From Caldilineaceae bacterium (GTDB lineage Bacteria > Chloroflexota > Anaerolineae > Caldilineales > Caldilineaceae), in assembly GCA_019637685.1 (NCBI GenBank), contig JAHBVF010000013.1, forward strand, positions 62,001-126,000: 64,000 nt of DNA. Reading direction: 5' to 3'. Below the pieces are notes generated by a model that did no database searches, had not been told where the DNA came from, and was given only the letters and a program-made list of their open reading frames with translations. A program made the translations under genes and the position numbers. Below are positions 1 to 7,473 of this stretch, piece by piece; position 1 is the first letter of the stretch; every line of letters begins with the position of its first letter.

Positions 1-293
1 GCCGGGTCCAGATTGGCCGGGCCAAACTCCTCATCGCCCTCGTCCCCATTCACCTGCACCCATTCAACCCGGCCCATCTGCCATTCAGCCCGGCGCAACA
101 GATAGACAGTGGACGAGATTGCGTGCGCGATCAGCCAGCCCAGCGAGCCGGACGGTCCCTTCCACGGGCTTTCTTCAAAGGGCTTCCACGTGAGTGCAGC
201 CCCAGGCAGATCGGCCAGAAGTTCCTCAACTTCCTGATATTTCGTATCAAACAGTCGTCGATAGACGGCGATTTCAGATGTATCAACTGCCAT
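1..293 (-). CDS. DinB-like family protein, 3' end outside the window
   Basis: Reads leftward from an ATG at 293 and stays open to the window edge, so only the first 97 or so residues are visible. The sequence begins MAVDTSEIAVYRRLFDTKYQ and continues with a Trp-rich stretch and a helix GWLIAHAISSTVYLLRRAEW. The His in LIAHAIS sits where DinB/YfiT-type four-helix metalloproteins carry their first metal-binding histidine. Members of this superfamily are usually metal-dependent thiol transferases or uncharacterised damage-induced proteins; nothing here fixes the substrate. A promoter with a TATAAT box lies upstream at 349-378. The family call rests on one helix and is moderate. Confidence 0.6.
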   Translation of the reverse strand, partial: MAVDTSEIAVYRRLFDTKYQEVEELLADLPGAALTWKPFEESPWKGPSGSLGWLIAHAISSTVYLLRRAEWQMGRVEWVQVNGDEGDEEFGPANLDP

Positions 294-348
294 TGGACGC
301 TCCCTTGGGGTGGTAGATGTGGGGCAACGGATAAAGGGCGATTAACCC

Positions 349-378
349 ATTATAGGCCGTTCCCACCCTCTCTGCCTA
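349..378 (-). promoter_or_regulatory. Predicted sigma70-type promoter of the DinB-like gene
   Basis: On the minus strand a TAGGCA (-35, 4 of 6 matches) is followed after 18 bases by TATAAT (-10, 349-354). The predicted start point leaves a leader of about 50 bases before the ATG at 293. Position and orientation fit only the leftward gene. Confidence 0.5.
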
Positions 379-453
379 ACGGGAATCGGCCCGACCGGTG
401 TACAATGGGATATATTCTCATCCATTCCATTGCCCAGAACACTGCTCAGCCTT

Positions 454-2955
454 ATGACCCTCCCCACAATTCTCACAATTCTTGTCGTTCTGTTCATCGC
501 CGTCGCCCTCTTTGGCGGCATTTTCCTATACGTCTACTGGTGGTTGATCCAGCGCGCACTGCCCGACCTCAGCGGCAAGCTGCCACTGGAAGGCTTGTCA
601 GCGCCCGTGGAAATCCTACGGGACGAACGGGGTGTTCCTTCTATCTACGCGCAGAACCGGGCCGATCTGTTTCGGGCACAGGGTTTTGTCCACGCCCAGG
701 ACAGGCTGTGGCAGATGGAGCAGAACCGGCGCATTGCCAGCGGGCGTCTCTCCGAACTGTTCGGTGTGGCCGCGCTGGATGTGGACCGATTCAGTCGGAT
801 TGTGGGTTTCTGGCGGGCAGCCCAGGCGGAACTGGTGACGCTGGAACCGGAAGCGCTGGCTGTGCTGGAGCAGTACGTGGGCGGCATCAACGCCTACATT
901 GCCAGCCGTCCGGGACGCCTGGCCCCGGAGTTCAACCTCCTGCGCCGCCAGCCAGAGCCGTGGACCCCCCTGGACGTGCTGGCTTTTTCCAAAGTGATGG
1001 GCTGGAGTCTGAGCGTCAATTGGGAGAGCGAGCTGGTGCGCCTGCAACTGGCAAACCAGCTCGACCCTCTGCTGGCCGCGGAATTGGAACCGGACTACCC
1101 ACCCCGGAATCCCGCCATCACCGAAGCCCTGGGCGAGAAAAGTATGCGGCTGGTCAGCACCGCCGGGCTGCTCCTGAGCCAATACGAACAGTTGCAGGAA
1201 TGGCTGGGGCCGTCCGGCTCCAATCAGGGCAGCAACAATTGGGTGGTCGGCCCCAAAGCCAGCAGCAGCGGGCGGGCCATCCTGTGCAACGATCCCCACC
1301 TGGCCCTGACAATGCCCAGCGTCTGGTATGAAAATCACTTGCACTGCAATGAAAATGCAGACGGCGGGCCGCAGACGACAGACGGCCATTCGCAACTCAC
1401 AGATCGCAACTTCCACGTCAGCGGTGTCACCTTTGCCGGCACGCCCGGTGTGACAATCGGCCACAACGAACGCATCGCCTGGGGTGTCACCAACGCGTTC
1501 CCCGATGTGCAGGACCTCTACATCGAGCGCCCCCACCCGGAAAAGGCCAACCACTTCGCGTTTGGGGATGGCTGGGAAGAAGCGCAGGTTATCGAAGAGA
1601 CGATTTCCGTGCGCCGCCAAAACCGACCCCACATCGAACGGGTCGTCGTCACCCGTCACGGGCCGCTCATCAACCGGCTGGTGGCGGCCAAAGGGGCGAC
1701 CGTTCCTCTGGCCTTGCGCTGGCAGGGCCACGAACCGGGCCGTATGCTCCACGCCATTTTGGGCATCAATACCGCGCAGAACTGGGAAGAGTTCGACGCA
1801 GCCCTGGCTGATTGGAGTGTGCCCGCGCAGAATTTTGTCTACGCGGATGTGGACGGCAACATCGGCTACCGGCTGGCCGGGGATATTCCCATCCGCAAGG
1901 CCGGGCTGGGACTGGTCCCCGCGCCGGGCTGGACGGATGAGTACGAATGGGGGGGGCTGATCCCCCACGCCGAACTGCCGACGGTCTACAACCCGCCCAG
2001 CGGACTGATTGTGACAGCCAACAACAAACTGACCGGCGACGACTACCCCTATTTTCTGGGTGTGGAATACTTCCCCGGCTGGCGCGCGCGGCGGATTGAG
2101 CAGATGTTGCAGGAGAAACGACGGCTGGGGCTGAAGGATATGGAGCAGATCCAGCAGGACACCACCAGCCTCTACGCCGCTGAACTGGCCCCGCTCCTGG
2201 CCGCCCACCAGAGCGACGATCCGTTTGTGAATATCGGCGTCAATCTGCTGCGCAACTGGGGCTACAAAATGGAGCGGGAGAGCGGCGCGGCCCTCGTCTT
2301 TCACTACGCGCTTATGCACCTGCTGGAGATGACCTTTGGGGATAAACTCGGGCCGGCCAAAAAGGGCTTTCTGGGGGGAACCCTCAGCCCACTCTTTATC
2401 ATCAGCGGCTTTATGCACCGGGCCGAAACCCGCCTGCTGGAGATTTTGCGCGAGAATGAGGAGTCGCCCTGGTATACCGACGCCAAAACGGGCCGCCAGC
2501 GCAGCCGGGACGAACTGATCGGCGAGGCGCTGCTCCTATCCGTGCGGCGCATCCGCAAAGAAGTGAACCCCACGCCCCGCAATTGGGCCTGGGGACGGAT
2601 GCACCAGATTCGCTACGGACACCCAATGGGCAGCGTGCGCATCCTCAAAAGTTTCTTCAATCGGGGACCGTTTCCCTTGGGCGGCGACGGCACAACGCCC
2701 AATCAGACCAGCTACGCGCCGGAACTGCCGCCGGGGCTGGCCCAGATTGTGGCAAGCTACCGGCAAATCTACGATGTGGGCGCTTGGGACACAGCCCGCA
2801 CCATCACCACCAGCGGGCAGAGCGGCCATCCCCTCAGCGACAACTACGCGGATCAGATTCCTATGTGGCTGGAAGGGGACTATCACCCCATGCCGTGGAC
2901 ACGGGAGGCGGTGGAGGCGATTGCTGTGCATCGGCTGCGGCTGGGGCCAGGGTAG
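454..2955 (+). CDS. Penicillin acylase family protein (Ntn-hydrolase)
   Basis: Encodes about 833 residues with the layout of the penicillin/cephalosporin/AHL acylase family: a hydrophobic N-terminal segment (about residues 3-28), an alpha-subunit region opening APVEILRDERGVPSIYAQN, a spacer, and a beta subunit beginning at Ser260 in GSNNWVVGPKA. In this family the precursor cleaves itself before that Ser, which then acts as N-terminal nucleophile. A conserved GVTNAFPDVQDLY segment and TANNK near the oxyanion-hole Asn are also present. The N-terminus looks like an anchor rather than a cleaved signal. No Shine-Dalgarno is clear; an in-frame TTG at 430 would add eight residues. The stop codon lies inside a repeat element. 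The amide substrate (beta-lactam side chain, acyl-homoserine lactone or other) cannot be told from sequence. Confidence 0.88.
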   Translation: MTLPTILTILVVLFIAVALFGGIFLYVYWWLIQRALPDLSGKLPLEGLSAPVEILRDERGVPSIYAQNRADLFRAQGFVHAQDRLWQMEQNRRIASGRLSELFGVAALDVDRFSRIVGFWRAAQAELVTLEPEALAVLEQYVGGINAYIASRPGRLAPEFNLLRRQPEPWTPLDVLAFSKVMGWSLSVNWESELVRLQLANQLDPLLAAELEPDYPPRNPAITEALGEKSMRLVSTAGLLLSQYEQLQEWLGPSGSNQGSNNWVVGPKASSSGRAILCNDPHLALTMPSVWYENHLHCNENADGGPQTTDGHSQLTDRNFHVSGVTFAGTPGVTIGHNERIAWGVTNAFPDVQDLYIERPHPEKANHFAFGDGWEEAQVIEETISVRRQNRPHIERVVVTRHGPLINRLVAAKGATVPLALRWQGHEPGRMLHAILGINTAQNWEEFDAALADWSVPAQNFVYADVDGNIGYRLAGDIPIRKAGLGLVPAPGWTDEYEWGGLIPHAELPTVYNPPSGLIVTANNKLTGDDYPYFLGVEYFPGWRARRIEQMLQEKRRLGLKDMEQIQQDTTSLYAAELAPLLAAHQSDDPFVNIGVNLLRNWGYKMERESGAALVFHYALMHLLEMTFGDKLGPAKKGFLGGTLSPLFIISGFMHRAETRLLEILRENEESPWYTDAKTGRQRSRDELIGEALLLSVRRIRKEVNPTPRNWAWGRMHQIRYGHPMGSVRILKSFFNRGPFPLGGDGTTPNQTSYAPELPPGLAQIVASYRQIYDVGAWDTARTITTSGQSGHPLSDNYADQIPMWLEGDYHPMPWTREAVEAIAVHRLRLGPG

Positions 2956-3101
2956 GTTGGGTTGTTGCGGCAAAGGATTACAAGTCCTTTCCGCAAACGT
3001 TGTGCCGCAACAACCCAACGAACGACGAGGGTCGGTGTTGGGTTCTCCCGGCGTTTGTTGACTCGAAGACAATTGTTCCGTGCCGGGAGAACCCAACCTA
3101 C
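2952..3101. repeat. GTAGGTTGGG-type palindromic intergenic element, copy 1
   Basis: The element is bounded by GTAGGTTGGG and CCCAACCTAC. It holds two hairpins: the first arm GGTTGGGTTGTTGCGGCA pairs with TGCCGCAACAACCCAAC, the second TTGGGTTCTCCCGGC with GCCGGGAGAACCCAA. The acylase stop codon (2953-2955) is part of the left end. A second element with the same ends lies at 49658-49800. Confidence 0.75.
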
Positions 3102-3206
3102 ACGAACTAACTGGAAGGAGTCTGCCATCCGATGCCTTGGAGGCGGGAGGCAAAGAGATAAGAGCAGAACGCAGATTTCGCAGATTTTTCTTCGTAATTA
3201 ATGACA
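3102..3206. other. Gene-free spacer between two repeat elements
   Basis: No credible gene. It contains a run AACGCAGATTTCGCAGATTT (about 3169-3188) resembling the widespread 'cgcagatt' intergenic repeat also seen at 16918-16960. Confidence 0.5.
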
Positions 3207-3323
3207 CTACTGCAAAAAACCTCTAAACTCACAGCGGAGGTTCACGGAGTTTTTCTCCTGAATCTCGCCGCGTTGCCTCGCGCCCTCTGCGACTCCGCGG
3301 TGAAATTGACCTTTTTGCAGTAG
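3207..3323 (+). repeat. MITE-like palindromic element, copy A
   Basis: A 117-bp element with perfect 12-bp terminal inverted repeats, CTACTGCAAAAA at 3207-3218 and TTTTTGCAGTAG at 3312-3323. The interior has CACAGCGGAG near the left end, CTCCGCGGTGAAATTGACC near the right end and CTGAATCTCGCCGCG in the middle. Related copies are at 16266-16404 (inverted), 16605-16738 and 53790-53925. No open reading frame of its own. Confidence 0.8.
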
Positions 3324-3337
3324 ACTCAATTAACGAA

Positions 3338-4534
3338 TCAGCCAAACCCCAATGCCATCTGATGTTCGGGCCGCTGGCCGTTGAGGAGGATATACGGCGC
3401 GGTCTTCTGTGGAGAGGGCACGCCGATCTGCCCCAGATGGAAGAGAGCGGAGAGCGCGCCGCGGCCACGCGCGGCGAGGATACGGTCTGCGCTGACGGGG
3501 CCGATGCCGGGGATGCGCAGAAGCGTCAGACGATCCGCCCGGTTGATTTCGATGGGCGCGTCCCGCAGGTGGATGTCTGCCCAGGCCTGTTTGGGGTCCA
3601 CATCCAGACGCAGGTTTTGATCCGCGCCAAAGCCCAAATCCTCCACGCCCCAGCCGTAGTCCCGCAGGAGAAAACTGGCCTGATAGAGCCGGTGTTCCCG
3701 TTTGGGCACAACCGGCATTCTGTCGGAAAAGGGTGTGTCGCTGATGGGATGGAAAGCAGAGTAATAGGCCCGGCTGATCTTGGCCTGGCGGTAGAGTTTT
3801 TCGCTCAGGGCCAGCAGTTCCAAATCCGTGTCGCCCACCGCGCCCACGACGAATTGGGTGACAGACGAGGCCCGCACCCGCTCGTTGCGACGGATCTCTT
3901 CCATCCACAGCAGCCTTTGGACCAACTCGTCCCAAAAGTCTTTCTTGGGCGCAAGCAGACGCAGGCGCTCTTCGGTGGCTCCTTCCAAATTCAGCGAAAC
4001 CCGGTCCGCCAGTTGCATTGCCCGGCGCACCTGCTCTTTCTCCGCGCCGGGCATAATCTTCAGGTGGATGTAGCCCCGGTACTTCTCCTTCGTGCGCAGA
4101 ATATCCGCGGTCTCGATGATTTTGTCCTGGGCACGGGGGCTGCCGCCGATAATCCCGGAGGAGAGAAAGAGACCGTCCACCAGCCCGGCCTTTTGGATAC
4201 GGCTGAAGCCTTGGGCCATCTCGTCCGGTTGCAGGGTGATGCGTTCCATGGAAGATCGCCCGGCCCGAAAGGGACAATAGAAGCAGTTGCGCTCGCAGGC
4301 AGTCGTCATCATTGTTTTGAGGACAGGTTTGGGGCCGGTGGGTGTCATCACCTGGGAGACAGAGCGCTGCAACGCGGCCAGATTTCGTTCCTGGCGGCTG
4401 GGCCTGGCCGGAGAGGTAAAGCACGCCGGCCGCGTGCCTTCCTCGTGGGGTGCGTCGCCGGCAGGCTCAAAGCCGGTGGCGCCCCCAATGGAGAGCAGCT
4501 TTTGCATAGGGTCCAGGGCGATGGAGAAGTTCAT
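3338..4534 (-). CDS. Putative DNA modification/repair radical SAM protein
   Basis: A 398-residue protein with a radical SAM CxxxCxxC cluster motif at Cys80, Cys84 and Cys87 (CERNCFYC) and a C-terminal helix-hairpin-helix (about residues 338-357, LLRIPGIGPVSADRILA). This arrangement matches the family I know as TIGR03916, radical SAM proteins found together with a uracil-DNA-glycosylase-like partner; the reaction is not established. No such partner is in this window. The predicted promoter spacer is filled by a Bacillus-type LexA box, and the predicted start point falls on the A of the ATG, giving a leaderless mRNA. That regulation independently supports a DNA-damage role. Residues 1-70 are less conserved but carry ALDPMQKL, usual at the start of the family. 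Confidence 0.85.
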   Translation of the reverse strand: MNFSIALDPMQKLLSIGGATGFEPAGDAPHEEGTRPACFTSPARPSRQERNLAALQRSVSQVMTPTGPKPVLKTMMTTACERNCFYCPFRAGRSSMERITLQPDEMAQGFSRIQKAGLVDGLFLSSGIIGGSPRAQDKIIETADILRTKEKYRGYIHLKIMPGAEKEQVRRAMQLADRVSLNLEGATEERLRLLAPKKDFWDELVQRLLWMEEIRRNERVRASSVTQFVVGAVGDTDLELLALSEKLYRQAKISRAYYSAFHPISDTPFSDRMPVVPKREHRLYQASFLLRDYGWGVEDLGFGADQNLRLDVDPKQAWADIHLRDAPIEINRADRLTLLRIPGIGPVSADRILAARGRGALSALFHLGQIGVPSPQKTAPYILLNGQRPEHQMALGFG

Positions 4535-4540
4535 AGGACA

Positions 4541-4569
4541 AGTATACGAACGAATGTTCTAATTGTCAA
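4541..4569 (-). promoter_or_regulatory. Strong promoter with LexA (SOS) box in its spacer; leaderless start
   Basis: On the minus strand TTGACA (4564-4569) and TATACT (4541-4546) are separated by exactly 17 bases. The LexA-type site at 4547-4560, CGAACGAATGTTCT as written on the plus strand, matches the Gram-positive SOS consensus CGAACRNRYGTTYG at 13 of 14 positions. The predicted start point is base 4534, the first base of the ATG. LexA bound here would block RNA polymerase. Seen directly: box, hexamers, spacing. Inferred: SOS control. Confidence 0.8.
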
Positions 4570-4592
4570 AGAGGAAATGAAAGGAGGGGACT

Positions 4593-5030
4593 TTGCGGGC
4601 AGTGATTCAGCGGGTGAGCGAAGCGCGGGTATCGGTGGACGGCGCGCTTGTGGGCGAAATCGGGCGGGGCTTTCTGGTGCTGCTGGGCATCACCCACGCG
4701 GATGGGGAGGCCGAGTCTGCCTGGCTGGCGAAGAAAGTGGCGGGGCTGCGTCTCTTTGAGGATGCCGACGGGAAGATGAATCTGGGGCTGGCCGATGTGG
4801 GCGGCGGGGTGCTGGTGGTCAGCCAGTTCACCCTCTATGGCAATGCGACCAAAGGACGGCGGCCCAGTTTCATCGAAGCCGCGCGCCCGGAGCAGGCCCA
4901 GCCGCTCTATGAGCATTTCTGTGGAGTGCTACGGGCAGAAGGCGTTGAAGTGGCCCAGGGCATCTTCCAGGCGCACATGCAGGTGGCGCTGGTCAACGAC
5001 GGGCCAGTGACGCTGGTGGTGGAGGCGTAG
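4593..5030 (+). CDS. dtd: D-aminoacyl-tRNA deacylase
   Basis: A 145-residue protein of normal Dtd length. Dtd hydrolyses the ester bond of D-aminoacyl-tRNAs and also removes Gly mischarged on tRNA(Ala), acting as a cytoplasmic homodimer. Both signature motifs are present: SQFTLYG from Ser77 and NDGPVT at 135-140, which holds the cross-subunit Gly-cisPro that excludes L-amino acids. The start is TTG at 4593, preceded at five bases by AAGGAGG (4581-4587), a near-perfect ribosome site; translation reads [13 protein letters not shown] as expected for the N-terminus. It is divergent from the radical-SAM gene; the 58-base gap holds that gene's LexA-box promoter. Confidence 0.95.
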   Translation: MRAVIQRVSEARVSVDGALVGEIGRGFLVLLGITHADGEAESAWLAKKVAGLRLFEDADGKMNLGLADVGGGVLVVSQFTLYGNATKGRRPSFIEAARPEQAQPLYEHFCGVLRAEGVEVAQGIFQAHMQVALVNDGPVTLVVEA

Positions 5031-5077
5031 TAGAAGTTTTGTCCAGTGAGCGCTGATTGAGTGCCGAGTCTTCGAGG

Positions 5078-5140
5078 CGTATCGAAATCAAGTGAACGGG
5101 TTGACACGGCTAATCTTCACATCCGCTGAGTTTCGATACG
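5078..5140. repeat. Inverted repeat between dtd and rsmI
   Basis: CGTATCGAAA at 5078-5087 pairs perfectly with TTTCGATACG at 5131-5140. It lies between convergent genes, so it may act as a weak bidirectional terminator or be a remnant of a repeat. Confidence 0.45.
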
Positions 5141-5158
5141 ACGGGAAAAAGCCCCCGC

Positions 5159-5839
5159 CTACTCAACCGGCGCTAGTCTTGCCCCGCCGATGACCACCAT
5201 AAATTCCCCCTTCAGCGTCTGGCCTTCCACCCCGGCCAGCAGTTCGGAGAGGGTTCCCCGCTCCACTTTTTCGTAGAGTTTGGTCAAGTCGTTGGCGAGC
5301 GCCGCGGGCCGGTCGCCGTAGACAGCCAGGGCGTCGGCCAGGAAGGCGGCCAGGCGATAGGGACTTTCGTAGAAAACGAGGGTGTGGGACGAGGCCGCGT
5401 CGACTGCCAGAAAACGGCGGCGAGCACCTGTCTTGCGCGGGGGAAAGCCCCGGTAGGTGAAACTGTGCAGGGGCAGCCCGGACAGGACCAGCGCCATCAC
5501 CAGCCCGGTGGGGCCGGGAATCATTGTGACGGGCAGTTCTTCCTCAATCGCCCGGCGCACCGCGGTATAGCCCGGATCAGAAATGCCTGGCGTGCCCGCG
5601 TTGGTGACAATCGCCACGGACTGCCCCGCCTTCAATAGGCCGACGATGCGCTCGACGGCCTGTCTTTCGTTGTGTTCGTGAAAGGGAATTTGGTTGCCGC
5701 TGATCTCGAAATGGGCCAGCAGCCGCCCCGTCTTGCGGGTATCCTCGGCCGCGATCACATCCACCGAGCGCAGGGTTTCCAGGGCGCGCAGGCTGATATC
5801 GTCCAGATGGCCGATGGGGGTGGCTACGAGATAGAGCAT
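5159..5839 (-). CDS. rsmI: 16S rRNA (cytidine-1402 2'-O) methyltransferase RsmI
   Basis: A 226-residue SAM-dependent tetrapyrrole-methylase-fold protein. RsmI 2'-O-methylates C1402 in the decoding centre of 16S rRNA. Diagnostic blocks are the N-terminal [44 protein letters not shown], the SAM-site [11 protein letters not shown], and FPPRK. The usual ATPIGNLxD reads ATPIGHLDD here, a conservative change outside catalysis. It is shorter than the E. coli enzyme, lacking a C-terminal extension, as in many phyla. Its ATG overlaps by one base the stop of the upstream corrinoid remnant (TGATG), so translation may be coupled to that short frame. Confidence 0.93.
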   Translation of the reverse strand: MLYLVATPIGHLDDISLRALETLRSVDVIAAEDTRKTGRLLAHFEISGNQIPFHEHNERQAVERIVGLLKAGQSVAIVTNAGTPGISDPGYTAVRRAIEEELPVTMIPGPTGLVMALVLSGLPLHSFTYRGFPPRKTGARRRFLAVDAASSHTLVFYESPYRLAAFLADALAVYGDRPAALANDLTKLYEKVERGTLSELLAGVEGQTLKGEFMVVIGGARLAPVE

Positions 5840-6069
5840 CAGGTTTTTTGGCGGCGCTGGGTGAGGTAGATTTTGGCGGTATCCACACTCACAGCCGCGT
5901 CCCGGCCATAGGCATCCGCGCCCGCATCTTTGGCAAAGTTCTCCGTCGCTGGCGCGCCGCCCACCATCGCATAAATGTCATTCCCCATCCCCTCTTCTCC
6001 CAGCGTCTCAACGACGATTTTCCTATTGGGCATTGTGGTGGTCCGAAGCGTGCTCATCCTATCCAACAC
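5839..6069 (-). pseudogene. C-terminal remnant of a corrinoid (B12-binding) protein
   Basis: Encodes 76 residues from a GTG. From STLRTTTMPNRKIVV to [21 protein letters not shown] and [13 protein letters not shown] it reads like the second half of the cobalamin-binding domain of MtaC/MtbC-type corrinoid proteins. In the full family an N-terminal helical cap and the DxHxxG loop, which donates the cobalt-ligating His, come first. Both are missing, and a TGA lies four codons upstream of the GTG. It therefore cannot bind B12 in the normal way. It may persist only because it sits directly upstream of rsmI and its stop overlaps the rsmI start. An alternative is a new short protein expressed for coupling. 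Confidence 0.65.
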
Positions 6070-6090
6070 CCGCTGTTTTCAATTCCCGGG

Positions 6091-7218
6091 TTAAAGACCC
6101 GCAAATTCCTCTACCGCGCCGAACAGTCGTTCCAAATCCTCATCCCAGCATTCGCCCATATGCGCAATACGGATGGCCTTGCCTTTATACTCGCCGTAGC
6201 CGTCGGAAAGCTCCATCTCCCGCCCGGCCAAAAACGCGTTGAGCGCCTGAATATCCCAAGCGCGGGTATTGGCAATCGTCGTCACTGTCGGCGAGGCATA
6301 GCCCTCTTCGGCCATCAGCCCCAGCCCCTTTTCGACTGCCCAGGCCCGGGTACGTTCGGCCAGCCGGTGATGACGGGCAAAACGGGCTTCCACGCCTTCG
6401 GTCTGAATCCGGTCCAGTTGAACGCTGAGCGCACGCATCAACGAAATGGCTGGTGTGGCCGGGGTGGTGTTGCGTTTGAGATAGCGCTCCAGGAGCAGAA
6501 AGTCGAAGTACCAGCCCCGGCCTGTCACAGTCCCGGCTTTGGCAAAGGCCCGGTCGCTGACCGCGGCAAAGGAGAGACCCGGCGGCAGGGCCAGGGCTTT
6601 CTGGCTGGAGGTCAGGCAGAGGTCCAGCCCCCATTCGTCCACAGGGATGGGTGTGCCGCTGAAAGAGGAGACCGCGTCCACCAGCACAAGCGTCTCCGGG
6701 CTGATCTCCCGTGCCAGGGCAGCGATCTGGGCCACCGGGCTGGTGACACCCGTGCTGGTCTCGTTGTGGACGACAGTAATTGCATCCACCGGCCCATCGG
6801 CCAGCGCGGATAAAAGAGCATCGGCCACCTGGGCCGGCTTCACCGCCGTACACCAGGGCAGATCGACGCGGATGGCTTCCTTGCCACAGCCCACGGCCAC
6901 GTCGTACCAGCGCTGGCTGAACGCGCCGTTGACAAAGCTGATCACCCGTCCGCCCACACAGTTGCGGATAGCGGCCTCGTGCATGGCCGAGCCAGTGGCA
7001 GCCAGAATATAGACGCGGGCATCGGTGAAGAAAAGCTGCTTCAACTGCGCTTCGCACTTGGCGTAAAGGGACTCAAATTCGTCGGAACGGTGGCCGATCA
7101 TCGGCGCGGTCTGCGCGGCCAGCACGTCCGGGTGGACATCGGTGGGGCCGGGGATAAAGAGACGCTGCCGGGGTTTGTCCACAGGGGCAGGCTTATGTAA
7201 AACAGCAGAGAGTGTCAT
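6091..7218 (-). CDS. Class V aminotransferase, alanine-glyoxylate/serine-glyoxylate type
   Basis: A 375-residue fold-type I PLP enzyme. N-terminal RLFIPGPTDVHPDVL is typical of alanine:glyoxylate, serine:glyoxylate and (S)-ureidoglycine:glyoxylate aminotransferases. Asp181 in LVDAVSSF should contact the PLP ring nitrogen and Lys207 in TSSQKALALPPG should form the Schiff base. ATG at 7218 is chosen because an AAAGGAAAGAG ribosome site precedes it and the family begins there; the open frame upstream to 7482 lacks family features. A predicted promoter lies at 7291-7320. The amino donor cannot be decided, because no photorespiratory, purine-catabolic or serine-cycle genes are beside it. Confidence 0.88.
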   Translation of the reverse strand: MTLSAVLHKPAPVDKPRQRLFIPGPTDVHPDVLAAQTAPMIGHRSDEFESLYAKCEAQLKQLFFTDARVYILAATGSAMHEAAIRNCVGGRVISFVNGAFSQRWYDVAVGCGKEAIRVDLPWCTAVKPAQVADALLSALADGPVDAITVVHNETSTGVTSPVAQIAALAREISPETLVLVDAVSSFSGTPIPVDEWGLDLCLTSSQKALALPPGLSFAAVSDRAFAKAGTVTGRGWYFDFLLLERYLKRNTTPATPAISLMRALSVQLDRIQTEGVEARFARHHRLAERTRAWAVEKGLGLMAEEGYASPTVTTIANTRAWDIQALNAFLAGREMELSDGYGEYKGKAIRIAHMGECWDEDLERLFGAVEEFAGL

Positions 7219-7290
7219 TCTCTTTCCTTTGGTCTGGGTCGTTGCGATTGCGATCTCCACTGATCTGTTTGCTGCGACGCTGCACCCAAC

Positions 7291-7320
7291 AGTATAGTTG
7301 GAAGAAAGGATTCCGCCCAA
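7291..7320 (-). promoter_or_regulatory. Predicted promoter of the aminotransferase gene
   Basis: On the minus strand TTGGGC (7315-7320), an 18-base spacer, then TATACT (7291-7296). It leaves a leader of about 65 bases before the ATG at 7218. Confidence 0.5.
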
Positions 7321-7473
7321 AAACGATGCAAATGGGTGTGCTCGCCATCGGGGCAAGCACCTTCCGGGAAGGGAAAGTTCGCCCCGAATCCGAATTATGA
7401 GGCGGTTTACATTCTGCCTGATTCGGTGTAGGATTGAGAAATCCTGCCCACCACATTTCCACGAAATTACCCT

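Noticed and set aside
616..2418. 600-codon minus-strand open frame opposite the acylase gene
   Set aside because: It mirrors the acylase codons in a GC-rich gene, has no family motifs and no ribosome site; the plus-strand gene has clear catalytic motifs.
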